A stretch of DNA of 64,000 bases from the NCBI GenBank assembly GCA_917880885.1, contig OU862928.1, positions 39,792,962 to 39,856,961 of the forward strand, given 5' to 3'. The stretch is from Limnephilus marmoratus. Taxonomy: Eukaryota; Arthropoda; Insecta; Trichoptera; Limnephilidae. Within the stretch, counting starts at the first letter, position 1. Each line of letters opens with the position of its first letter. The translations under genes and the position numbers were made by a program. Shown here piece by piece: positions 1 to 11,117 of this stretch. The notes under the pieces were generated by a model that worked only from the letters and a program-made list of their open reading frames with translations, was not told the origin of the DNA and searched no databases.

Positions 1-461
1 TTGAGGGAGCGGTCCGTATCGGTAGAGAGAGGACGAGAAATAAAAGGCGTCAGTCGATGTATGAGTCAGTCGTTTATTGGCTACGTAGCGAAGGTCGGTG
101 AAGCGGTAACATGATGTAAGGCGGGGTGCTGTGATGAGATTCTGCAGGCGCACGGAGTGATGGAGATGGTGAGGTGAAGGTCAGCGAGTTGCTCGACACC
201 ATGGCGGTGGAGATGACCTATCTTCCAGGGGCCCTATTCCTGACGGTCGATCAAAAGTTCCTCGTTATGCGCCTCGAAGAGAGCGAAAATTTATCGTCGT
301 CGCGACGAACTTTGTCGAATCCTTCAATTTTACGTATTCTTGAACGTCGACCGATCGAAGTGATGATTATATTGGCAGCCCTGTGAATATTGTCTATGTT
401 CTTGGTGTTTTTGAGATTTCTATGGTGTGACTGTCAGACTAAAAACAAAACAACAACAGAA
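1..461. other. No supported gene; possible decayed Harbinger transposase start on the minus strand
   Basis: The plus-strand open frame at 174-386 has no recognisable domain. On the minus strand, about 386-250 can be read as a short stretch resembling the region ahead of a PIF/Harbinger catalytic domain, interrupted by a stop. The head-to-head position relative to the Myb/SANT exon fits such an element, but the match is too weak to call. Confidence 0.2.
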
Positions 462-1340
462 ATGGCCGCGGGTTACATCACGATTGCTCAGAAACAATTA
501 CTAATTGAATTAGTAAGTTCGGATGTGGAACTTGTGAGTGGCAAATTTTCCTCAACATTTACCTTCGCCGAATCCAGACGGAGATGGGTGGCGATTGCCG
601 AAAAATTGAATGCCATGGCAGGGGCCAACAAAGATTTCAAACATTGGAGAAAGGTTTGTTTTGATTCGTTTCCACTTAAAATGTCTATTTGTTACCCTAA
701 TGCTTCGTTCAGATTAAGCTCTGCCTACGACAAATTTTTATTCAATAAAACAAACACCATGCTCACATTTCACATGGATTCCATGCCTAATCAAGTCAAC
801 TCGACATCTCTTTGAAGTCATTAAAACCCTAACATATTTAACCATTTTTTAATATATTTTTTATCATCACTTTACTGAAGAGGTTCTAAGTTGTTCGGTC
901 ACCGCTCACATGGTGTTTCGTTAAGCCTAATTTATATGTTTTGAAAATCACAATATTGAAAAGAATGATAATGGGGCTACGTTATTTCAAAGCTGATTGT
1001 TTCAAAATTCAAGTAAAATTGTTTGATATTGACGTTGTCCTGCTTTTTGAATAGTTTAAGATCTTATAAAGTGTCTTTCCACCAATATTTTGTGTAAATA
1101 ATTAATATAATTCAAAAATCTTTTCAGACTTGGCAAGACTTACGGTCAAAGGCCAAGTTAAAGCATGCCTCCTTGAGGGCGGCATGCGGCCGGGACGGGA
1201 GGCGAACCACCAGCCAGCAGTCAGCCTCAACGCGACTGACGAGCTGATACTACAGTCAATCAGCCCAGTCTTGATTACGGGCCACACGGAAGTTCAACAT
1301 GGGGAGGTCAACTTCGACTTTGAATCACTTGGAGGACCAC
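462..1340 (+). pseudogene. Myb/SANT-like DNA-binding gene, two exons, frameshifted
   Basis: Exon 1 (462-653) opens with ATG and ends HWRK just before a GTTTGT donor. Exon 2 starts at 1128 after a TTTTCAG acceptor and reads TWQDLRSKAKLK in the same frame. The join HWRK/TWQDL is the usual end of the Myb/SANT-like domain of Zeste/NAIF1-type proteins, many of which are the DNA-binding partner encoded by PIF/Harbinger transposons (family knowledge). Exon 2 then meets TGA near 1245, while a downstream family-like stretch (NATDELILQSISP) lies one frame over, so an indel falls between about 1190 and 1235. Minus-strand sequence below 390 could be a decayed transposase start (GRRSRIRKIEGFDKV), but this is weak. 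It is either a broken Harbinger accessory gene or a domesticated relative with a sequencing error. Confidence 0.6.
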
Positions 1341-1431
1341 AGTCTGTTGCTGGCTGCAGCAGATGTCATACTGTTGAGGTGCCGCTGTTCTCGGAGGCCA
1401 CAACTCCCCTTGTGGTACCTTCTACCCATTT

Positions 1432-2275
1432 TAGTTTTATCTCGGAGATAAAAATGTTTTTTTTTTTTAAATTAACCAAAGATAGTTAGTATACAATATC
1501 AGGGTAATGAATGCAAGTTTTATTTGTATCATGTATAATTTTAATGTTTAACTAATTAACACCAGAAAATAATTTACTAGAAAATATCAGACTTGATTAG
1601 TTTCATCAGTGTACGAATTGATTATTTTTCGCTTGTAATACAAAATATGTTGAAATAATTACAATTGTAATTGAACATCTGAAACCGTATTGTTTTCTGC
1701 ATTCTATGATAAAAATTGTGATATTATGCTACTGCATTTTAGTTTTATCGAAGATAAATATAATGTTTTTCTAAAATTAACCAAAGATATTTAGTAGACA
1801 ATATCAATAGCAGTGTTGTAATTGAACAGCTGAAACTGTGATGTTTGCTGCGTTATATGATATAAATTGTGATATTATGCTACTGCATTTTAGTTTTATC
1901 GAAGATAAATATAATGTTTTTTTCTTTAAAATTAACCAAAGATAGTTAGTATAGAATATCAGGGTAATGAATGCAAGTTTTTTTTATCATGTATAATTAT
2001 AATGTTTAACTAATTAACACCAGAAAATAATTTACTAGAAAATATCAGACTTGTTTGGTTTCATCAGTGTACGAATTGATTATTTTTCGCTTGTAATACA
2101 AAATATGTTGAAATAATTACAATTGTAATTGAACATCTGAAACCGTATTGTTTTCTGCATTCTATGATAAAAATTGTGATATTATGCTACTGCATTTTAG
2201 TTTTATCGAAGATAAATATAATGTTTTTCTAAAATTAACAAAAGATATTTAGTAGACAATATCAATAGCAGTGTT
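1432..2275. repeat. Direct duplication, period about 460 bp
   Basis: The block beginning TAGTTTTATC at 1432 recurs at 1891, and the marker AGGGTAATGAATGCAAG occurs at 1501 and 1961. Each unit also holds a shorter internal copy of the same start (1740 and 2199), so spacings alternate about 308 and 151 bp. The two units differ by few substitutions and small indels, so the duplication is fairly recent. No coding potential is seen. Confidence 0.8.
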
Positions 2276-2553
2276 AATTAGTTTCATAATAGAAAATATC
2301 AGACTTGATTGGTTCATTAGTACTAATTCTTTATTTTTTGCCTGAATTACAAAATATATTGACATTGTATATTAACAACTGTTGTTTCTGTATTATTTAA
2401 AAAAAAAATAAATGATATATTAATGTTAAATACATTTTTTATGATCACATCATTGTTTTCTTACATTTTACATCACTATATTATCACAAAAAATATTGTA
2501 TTTGAAGTGTTTGTTGTAACGCAGCCTCATCCCACCATTCATTATTTGACTAA

Positions 2554-2715
2554 GGGAACGTACCCATACTACGTGACACGTTTAGGGGGGGGGGGGGCTT
2601 CAAAATGTCACGCTCCATACAAATGAGCGGCGGGTTGCTTAGGATTTTGGTCACCGGGGGGGGGGGGGGGGTTAAAAATTGCAAAAAGTTGGTCACGTAG
2701 TATGGGTACGTTCCC
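2554..2715. mobile_element. PIF/Harbinger-type MITE with long G runs
   Basis: A 162-bp element has near-perfect terminal inverted repeats of about 25 bp beginning GGGAACGTACCCATACTACG. It is flanked by TAA on both sides (2551-2553 and 2716-2718). Three-base TAA/TTA target duplications with GGG-starting termini are the PIF/Harbinger signature (family knowledge). Two G homopolymers of a dozen or more bases lie inside. No ORF is relevant. Confidence 0.75.
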
Positions 2716-2718
2716 TAA

Positions 2719-3180
2719 CTAACTAACCAATCACGCCGTTTTTCCGCAAGGGTAGGCAGAGAAGACGGACCGCCAAACAACTCGGTCTTGGCACACATTC
2801 CTTGCCTTGTTCACATTCATACAACGTCTCATACATGCTCTTCTATTATTCTGACTCTTGACATGGCCCGACTCAAGTATCTAATTCACTTGGTCGTGCC
2901 ATGTCTTTCTTGGGCGTCCTCGACTTCTTCCACCATTCACATTTGCATCATATATTCTTTATAGACTCCTTTCCTCGTTCATTCGCTCCACAGGCCCAAA
3001 CCATCGGAGCGTCCCTTTCTTAATACATCACGCTGACATCAGCCACATGCAACGCTTCCCTCATATAGAGACGCAATTGCCTGAATGAGCTTCGTATTCA
3101 CTCTGTACGTGGACAACAACTATAGCTTTTTCCTGTCAACTCGGTCTCACTATTGTTTGTCTAATATCATTAATAATAAT
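2719..3180. repeat. Interspersed repeat, probably a LINE fragment
   Basis: The block beginning CACGCCGTTTTTCCGCAAGG and continuing through CCAAACCATCGGAGCG resembles a family I associate with lepidopteran genomes, probably a decayed LINE end. No intact frame is present. The assignment is from memory of the pattern and is tentative. Confidence 0.35.
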
Positions 3181-4445
3181 ACGATCAGACACTTGACAAA
3201 TAATATACAGTGAACAACAACAAAATGATAATAAAGACTAGTATAAATGCAGAAAGAATTTTGAAATAATTTTGAACTATCCTATTTCTAACAGCTCTAC
3301 CAGCCACTAAATCTAGGTTAATTCTATTAACAGCCCCAGGCTCAAGTGGAGCCAATCCTCCAGCCATAAATAAACCAGTCATCCTCCAGCAATCAGACCT
3401 AAATCTAGATTATGATCAATCAGGTATTCTGGAAATACAATTGTCGGGTGCGAAAATTGCGAGCATATTGCGAGTGTGGAAGGTCGCGCGGGAAAACAAA
3501 TAAAACCAAATTTTGACAGCTAATTGCATAGATACGCCAACTTCACACCACTCGCTGCTGTGTTTCTACTGGGTAGACCCACTCGTTGTTATGTGGAGTG
3601 ACTTTTGACGTTTGGCGTCTAAGAATGTTACTTCGACCAAGCTCAGGAATAACCAAGTCGACTAACGGACGTACTTTCGACGGAGATTGCGAGCGAGAAC
3701 GCTTCGGGAATAGCTACCCAGGCCGTTGCTCGACGCTTTGTGTCGCGGAGATAAACGGTGAGTGGCTCGGTGTGCTGAGCCACCAGCAGGTAGTCCTGGC
3801 GAGGCGGAGCGTGTTTCCATGGCAGCGAAGCACGGTGAGCTTCGGGGTGCCATGAAGTGGTGAGCTGATCCCCGTACTGAAGGTGACGCAAGCCTTGTAA
3901 GTCGCGGGATGTTGCTGTTCTGCGGGGCTGAAGGCACGATGGGCCTTGTGGCTGAGACGTGGTGATGGACCTCGAGGAAGCTGCCCTGGAGCGTAGCGAT
4001 ACCATGCAGGAGCACTTATTACATGTTGAGATGTTGACCGAAGATTAATGTGAGACTGAACTGCAGCGGGCGAGCGATCGGCTGCTTATATAGCCGCGGT
4101 AGAGTAACTACCTCGCGGTAGGTAATACAAGCCACTTCGGCAGCTGACGAGAATATTCGGCGCCGTACAGATATTGTACGGTGCTGTCTCGAGACCTTTC
4201 TAGGCGGGGCGGTATTATTATCGTCGGGCTGGCACGGGAGGCGAGAAAGTACATCGCGGCCAGTATAGGTACGAAGGTACCTAGGCAAGTAGGTTTGCCG
4301 ATGGGCGCAAATATTAGGAGATGTTTCTCGTATGTTCTTTTGATGGCGAAGATAATAATGATGTGTCGCCACAATATCAACAATGAAGTTCTAAACAATT
4401 TGCAACTAAAAGCAGGAACCGTTGATACTTTACTAACTGTCTAAC
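3181..4445. other. Anonymous stretch, GC-rich from about 3550 to 4300
   Basis: I recognise no gene here. A minus-strand open frame (3185-3382) ends in a hydrophobic run but resembles nothing known. The GC-rich half has overlapping open frames on both strands with no domain, and a TATATA-like sequence near 4088. It could be an LTR, a 5' UTR of the LINE that follows, or unique DNA. Confidence 0.3.
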
Positions 4446-4759
4446 CATCAAGTCATTCAACAACAATACAACAATAAACAGTGTGTACCACGATATTTTG
4501 CTCTACCAATAAAATCACAAAATCTATATCTAAAACCATCATATTGAAAATTAAATATATTGGAGGTAATTCTTTGGGTCACATTTAGTGTACAAACTGC
4601 AAACTTGGCTTTGATTCATTAATTCTACAGTGATTTCAAGTGTCTTTTCGATAAAGTGACAGTTGCTGTGAACTCCAGTGTTTATTTGTGTTAAGAACTG
4701 TGACTGCTTATTACAAAACTTTCACTGCCTATTCCAAATAACAGTGAAACATCATCAAC

Positions 4760-5674
4760 ATGAACAACATATGCCAAGAATGTTCCGAACCTACACTTTC
4801 TGCAGAGTCTATTTTTGTGTGCATAACCTGCAAGGAGACATTTCATCTGCAATGTGGAGGTGTAGCGGAAACTACCTACCGTCGCCTCTCTAAGGAGCGG
4901 CGTGCCCTCATAAAATGTAAACAATGCATTTGTGTCACACCGACTGTCAAACCCAGCGGCAGTTCACTTATTGATAGTGAACTACTCTCTAAACTCCTCG
5001 AACAAAACACGCAGATTCTTGCCACTCTAGCGGGGATGAGCAAGCAATATGAGGAGATTCTCCTTCGCGTCCATGAGCTTGAGGACACTAATAACAAACT
5101 GGAGAAAAAAAACACCAGCCTCGAAGCAAGAATTGAAGTGTTAGAAAATCACATGGAGCAAATCGATAGGCAAAATAGGTCTAAAAACGTAGAAATCAGG
5201 GGGGTCCCAGAAAATAACGGGGAAAACTTGAAAAATCTTATATCCAACATCAAAAAAACTACTAATTCAAACGTGGAAATGAACAAGATTGACGCAGCTT
5301 ACCGCATCTCCCAAAAAATACCTAAAGATCAATGCAGGCCCATAATCATATCATTTAAAACCAGTATCGACCGTGATGTTTTCCTGACAGACATAAAAAA
5401 GTTCAACAAAGAAGCAAACAATAGAGAGGAAAAACTCAACACCACCCTCGTCGGAATTGCAGGACCTCGCTCCCACATATACGTCTCGGAACACCTTACG
5501 TTTCGTGCGAAACACTTGTGGTTCCTTGCACGTAAGGCTACACGGGAAAACTTATTTAAATTCGCCTGGACCCGTGGAGGGCAAGTGTACGTCCGCAAAG
5601 AAATTGGGACACCAGTCATTATTATCAATGACAAAAACAAACACCTCTTATCTCCCTCACTCAATAACTTGTAA
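4760..5674 (+). CDS. LINE ORF1 protein: PHD-like zinc finger, coiled coil, RRM-like region
   Basis: A 304-residue frame is likely the RNA-binding partner of the LINE reverse transcriptase. Residues about 4-55 form a PHD-like Cys/His cluster (CQECSEP, CITCKETFHLQC, CKQC). Residues about 85-145 are charged and heptad-like (EEILLRVHELEDTNNKLEKK), a coiled coil for trimerisation. Residues about 148-300 resemble the ORF1 RRM and C-terminal domains (VEIRGVPENNGENL, DAAYRIS, RPIIISFKT). The start is the ATG directly before the first Cys pair. The frame is intact. The 3' end overlaps the start of a long out-of-frame open stretch through the spacer repeat. Confidence 0.8.
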   Translation: MNNICQECSEPTLSAESIFVCITCKETFHLQCGGVAETTYRRLSKERRALIKCKQCICVTPTVKPSGSSLIDSELLSKLLEQNTQILATLAGMSKQYEEILLRVHELEDTNNKLEKKNTSLEARIEVLENHMEQIDRQNRSKNVEIRGVPENNGENLKNLISNIKKTTNSNVEMNKIDAAYRISQKIPKDQCRPIIISFKTSIDRDVFLTDIKKFNKEANNREEKLNTTLVGIAGPRSHIYVSEHLTFRAKHLWFLARKATRENLFKFAWTRGGQVYVRKEIGTPVIIINDKNKHLLSPSLNNL

Positions 5675-5689
5675 AAAAACTGTAACTAT

Positions 5690-6925
5690 TGTACTTATGT
5701 TTATATATTTTTTATTTTACCCAAAAATCATTAACATCACTATTTTATCTATTAAACTCAACCTATTATATGAACCAGAAGGGCACAGGTATATGGCGAC
5801 AGGGGAATTTAAATTATTTAATTTGTATTTTTCTAGTTTTCTTTTATATCTTTACACAAACACTCCATTTAGTTTTAACATTAACAAATATAAATCTTGT
5901 ACTATGTATCTTCAATTCGTAGTTACAATATATACCTGCTATAATTATATAAAATACTTGCAACAACTAAATCCTTATAGCACTTGTGTACTTTACATGC
6001 TTGTGCTTATGTTTTATATTCTTATGTTTTATACTCCTTATATGCTTATGCTCTATATGCTCGTGATATATACTCGCAACAAATATATGCATACTTTGTA
6101 TACTTATGCTTGTGTTATACATGTTAAATATCCGCAACGACCAAATACATATATCACTGGTATACTTTATATGCTTATGTTTTATTTTCTTTATATGCTT
6201 GCGTTTTATAATCTTTTTAAGCTTATGTTTTATTTTCTTTGTATGCTCATATTTCATATTCTTATGTTATTTATTATTTATATGTTTATGTCATACATTC
6301 GCAGAAACTATAAGTACACTTTATACACCTATACTTATACTATAAATACTTTATATGCTTATGTTAAACATTCTCAACAACTAAATTCTTATATCACTTA
6401 CATACTTTTTTTGCTTATGCTGATGTTTTATACTATTTATAAGCCTATGTTTTATTTACTTAATATTCTTTATATGCCTATATTTTATGTTCTATATATG
6501 CTTGTGCTACATATTTTGTATACGCTGATGTTATATTTTCGCAACAACTATATGTGTACCTTATATACCTATGTTTATGTTGTACATACTATACATACTT
6601 TACATACATACTTTTATTTTATATTCTATATACGCTCGTATCATATATTATCTATACGCTTATATTATATTTTTCGTAACAACTATTTGTATACCTTATA
6701 TACCTATTGTGTTATATATACTATATATGCTTATATTATAAATTCACAACAACAAAAACCTTATTTCACAAAGCTTACACTATATTCTTATGCTTATGTC
6801 ATATATTCATTATGTGCTTATATTATATATTCACAACAACTATATTTACACTTTATATATTTATGTATATTTTATATATTTATATCAACTAAATCTCTAT
6901 CTCATAAACGTACCAATGTCACTAC
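5690..6925 (+). repeat. Degenerate tandem repeat between LINE ORF1 and ORF2
   Basis: About 1.2 kb of imperfect short units around TATGCTTATGTTTTATATT is punctuated every 90-200 bp by a second motif close to CGCAACAACTATATGTATAC (for example near 5955, 6070, 6130, 6300, 6375, 6540, 6677, 6745, 6830). One frame stays open through the whole array (5457-6980, about 507 codons), giving a Tyr/Leu/Ile/Met-rich translation. That looks like a by-product of the repeat unit and not a real protein. Normal LINE spacers are short, so this is unusual. Confidence 0.8.
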
Positions 6926-6928
6926 AAC

Positions 6929-9900
6929 TTGGTTGTTAATAATTTATGCAAAACAAAAAACCAGAAAATGGAAGACATAGCAGATTTAATAGATAACACA
7001 ACACAAATCCCATGTATATCTACCAATGATTCCGAAGTAGTACGTCAATTATTATTAACTAATTCAACCCTTACGATATTCTCTATGAACATAAGAAGTA
7101 TAAACAAAAATTTTGATGAACTTCTTATTCTCCTCACTAATCTTGTCTCAGATTTTGATATAATTGTCTTGAGTGAATGCTGGATTCAAGGAAATTTCAT
7201 CCCTAAAACGATAAGAAACTACAATCACTATAATACTCTACACAACCAAACTCAGAACGACGGAGTCATTGTATACATTAAAAATCATATCTCTCACTCA
7301 GTAAAAGAGATCAAAATTAAATATGCAAACTGTCTACAAATTCAAATTGATAATCATATAACACTTCTTACAATGTACAGATCTCCGAATACACATAACA
7401 TAGCCCCATTCATACATTCACTGCAAGAAATTTTATCAAACATTGAACACCGCCAAAACACCTTTATAATAGGTGATCTTAACATAAATATAATTAATAA
7501 AATGCACCCTCAAGCAAATGAATACCTAAACGCACTAACTTTATTAGGATATTTTCCAGCTGTTACAGCACCAACTAGAGAATCAGACTCAAACACTAGC
7601 AGTTGTATAGATCATGTATTTGTTAAGAGTGAATTAGACACCAAATCCATTGTCTATCAATCAACTGTTACAGATCACTATTCAATCATCACTTCTCTCT
7701 CGCATAAAAATCATAAATCACCACAAAATACTTCCCCTCAAGAAAAGATCTCATATGAAACTCTCCTAAACAGTGTCTCTAAAGAAAACTGGGAACTTAT
7801 CTATTCTTGTACCGATGTCACCTCTGCATGTGAATTATTTATAAATACCCTACGTAACCACTTAACCGATGCTACATCATACACAAAAAGTAAAAATAAA
7901 CGATCTGACACAAAACTCAAACCATGGATCACTGCAGGAATTCTCTACTGTATCAGAAAGCGCGATAAGATTCATAACTTCTGTAGAAAAAATCCCCACG
8001 ATTATGAATCTCTCTTATTCTACAAACGTTACAGAAATAACTGCAAAAAAATAATTGACAGTGTTAAAAGAGATTACTACCATAAACAAATCAGTGAAGC
8101 TACCGGTGATAATAAAAAAATTTGGAATATCGTTAAAGATATAGCCAATATTAATAAAACCAATACACCCATTGTTAAGATTAACATCGAAGATCAAATA
8201 TTACATGTCAATTCCGACCCCGAAAAAATTTCCGACCATTTCAATCAATTTTTCTCCAATATTGGATCTAACTTAGCAAAAAATATTTTAGACAGGCACA
8301 ACGTCTCGAACAAAGATCTTGCAAACAATATACCCCTCACTAATCTTAGCTATAACCCTTTCCAATTCACTCCCACTACTGACACAGAAATTTTAGAACT
8401 AATCTCATCCCTTAAAAACAGTAACTCTGTAGGTATAGATCACATTTCAACAAAAATCATCAAACATATCCAAAAATATATAGCCTCACCTCTGAAACAT
8501 ATAATCAATCTAAGCTTTAAAACTGGTGTATTTCCTAACTCCTTAAAACAGGCCACAATAATCCCAATATTCAAATCAGGAGACAAACTATCTGTAAATA
8601 ACTATCGACCGATATCTTTACTTAGCACAATATCTAAAATCATAGAAAAAGCGGTGAAGAATAGACTCTACAAGTTCCTTGAAGAGAACAAAATATTATC
8701 GGACAACCAATATGGTTTCCGCAAAGGTAGGAGTACCTCAGATGAATAGCCGCCCTCACAAAAATAGTTTCTTTTAATCTTGACCTTGGTCGAAAACCGC
8801 TTGCTGTTTTCCTCGATCTCTCAAAAGCATTTGATACGGTCTCCCATCCCTTACTGCTTAAAAAACTTCAACAGATCGGAATAACTGGGATACCCTACAC
8901 ATGGTTCGAAAACTACCTAACAAACCGAACTCAACAAACTCTTATCCAGTCTGACAAAATAAATAAAAGCAAAAAATTATCCATGTCTTACGGTGTACCG
9001 CAAGGCAGTGTACTAGGACCACTCTTATTTCTTTTATACATCAACACACTATGTACCATGGATATTGGAGGTAAGATTTTATCATTTGCCGACGATACAG
9101 TCTTAATATTCGAAGATGAAACATGGCAAGCAGTTATTAATAAAACTAATAATGGCCTAATAAAAGTGAGGCATTGGCTTGACACAAATCTCCCTACACT
9201 CAATATTGACAAAACACAATATATGACGTTTTCCATACGCAAACATAATTTTCCCAACAACTGCCCTAAACCAATAATTCACTCGTGTTCACTAAACATG
9301 CACCCACACCCACCCGGAACCCCACCTATTACAAATTGCACGTGTCCTACCCTTAAATCATCTAAGGAAGTTAAATATCTGGGCATAATCATAGATGACC
9401 AACTACGTTGGGAAGCACACATAAGTGACACAGTGAAAAGACTCCGTAAGCTCTGCCATATATTCTGCTCTCTTAGATCCATCTTAGACCTAAAAACCCT
9501 TAGAAGCGTATATTTTGCCCTTTTTCAATCCATTGCAACTTACGGTATTTTGGGATGGGGTGGTTGCACAGAATCCGTCATTAATCCAATAATTACAGTT
9601 CAAAAACTAATACTGAGAATCATATTTAAATGCCAACCTACCCACCCCTCTAATGTGCTATTTACTAAATTTAAGGTCTTAGATATTCGCCAACTATTCA
9701 CTAAGACAAGCCTATCCTACGTACGGAAAAATAACCTACTGGTGGCTCCACAACATCAAGCCAAAACCCGCTTTTCATCAAATCTGGGATGCATGGTTCC
9801 AAAAACTAGAACCACATTCGCTCACCGACAATTTTGGTTCATTGCCCCCAAAATATACAATGCATTGAGCACCGATATAAAATCAAGTATTACCATACCT

Positions 9901-9975
9901 CTTTTTACTATTCGTGTTCAAAATTGGATATTCGAAAGGGGACGAGATTTCTTTAAAGAATATCTGACTTCCTAA
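6929..9975 (+). pseudogene. LINE ORF2: APE endonuclease and reverse transcriptase, one frameshift
   Basis: The first half (6929-8749) has the endonuclease landmarks SMNIRSINKN, LSECW, YRSPN, GDLNINI, SCIDHVF and TDHYS, then RT motifs (YRPISLLSTISKIIEK, QYGFRKGRS). The frame stops at 8749. The next frame over, open from about 8743 to 9975, continues with FLDLSKAFDTV, GVPQGSVLGPLLFLLYIN, the catalytic FADD, KYLGIIIDDQLRW and the C-terminal domain. A single indel near 8740 therefore separates otherwise complete halves (or it is an assembly error). The likely start is the ATG at 6929 or the one at 6968 (MEDIADLI). In the family this protein nicks target DNA and copies the LINE RNA onto it. Confidence 0.85.
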
Positions 9976-11068
9976 CCATTATAAAGGATAAGAAAATAAT
10001 TAAATTAACTAAATAAAATATCATACTTCACATCTTTTTCTAACCTGACTTCACTGAAATCTAATCTAACCTAAATATATACTCTTCTAGGTGATTAATT
10101 ACCTACCTTGACAAACCTCCAGAAAAAAAATTTAGCTTTCATAAAAAAAAAAAAAAAATTATAGATTAACATATTTAAATCTTACTTCTTAGTATTTTAT
10201 ATTTTTATATAGTTATATTTTAGTATTTTATATAGTAATAAGTTTATATTTTAGTATTTTATTTTTTATGTATATTTTATATAGTATTTTATTTTTAACT
10301 TCTTTCAAACATTTTCTTTTTTATAATTATATATCGTCGTTGCGCCTGCAAAATCCGACAAACGTTTTTTTTGCAAAATCGTTTTTTTTCGCTTTGTGAT
10401 AGAACGAGACATGGCGGATAGGCCTGTAAAACACGTTTTCTAATATTATAGCTAGTTTAGAAAACTGCAAAATCAGCTATGTATTTTCGCTTAAAAAATG
10501 GCTTTCAAAATACTCTATGAAGATTCCTTCACATATCGCATTTTGAACTAAAGTAAAACACTTAATATTGCGCCAGTTAATGACACATGGCGGATTTTGC
10601 ACTGGATTTTGCACATCTTGGTTCAGAATGCACATATTACAAGTCACGTGACTGGACAGTGGACAGTTGGGCAGTCTTGTTATGATATTCAGTCTTGGTG
10701 CACGTGCCAGCGGATTATTTACGTTCATCAAAAAATAATATTTAAGCTCTTAAAACAGTGTGAAATTACATTACAGTGCACGTGCACTCAGCGCACAATA
10801 ATTTATACATTTGGACATTTCTGAAACAGTTTTGGAGAAAGATGTGGGGAATGTATCCCCAGTTGTAATCTTGACTATGAATAATGATACTGACAGCACA
10901 CTCAACCCTGAAACGGGACTATTTGAATGAGTTGCACGTTCAAATTCTAACGAAAAATGTGATGAGGATCAACTGGGCATAAATAATCATAGGTTTATTT
11001 TGAATCACGAAACGGGACAATCCGAATGCTCTGATGCTAACTCTAATTCTGAAGACGATCTGTTGACT

Positions 11069-11117
11069 AATTTTCATTTGTCCTTTATGTACCGAACATA
11101 AAGGACAAATGAAAATT
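11069..11117. repeat. Perfect 22-bp inverted repeat, 5-base loop
   Basis: Arms 11069-11090 and 11096-11117 are exact reverse complements (TTTTCATTTGTCCTTTATG and its complement) around ACCGA. It sits at the junction between the decayed 5' part of the transposase gene and its first recognisable block. It may be a local foldback duplication that helped inactivate the gene, or an RNA hairpin. Confidence 0.85.

Noticed and set aside
3185..3382. Mitochondrial insertion or membrane-protein exon
   Set aside because: The hydrophobic tail is suggestive, but no mitochondrial or known protein motif could be recognised.
3643..4015. Overlapping minus-strand frames in the GC-rich block
   Set aside because: Three overlapping frames on both strands stay open because of base composition. 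No domain or splice pattern supports any.
5457..6980. 507-codon open frame as a novel membrane protein
   Set aside because: The frame runs through a degenerate tandem repeat, overlaps ORF1 and ORF2 in another frame, and is a low-complexity Tyr/Leu/Ile string. It is better explained by repeat composition.
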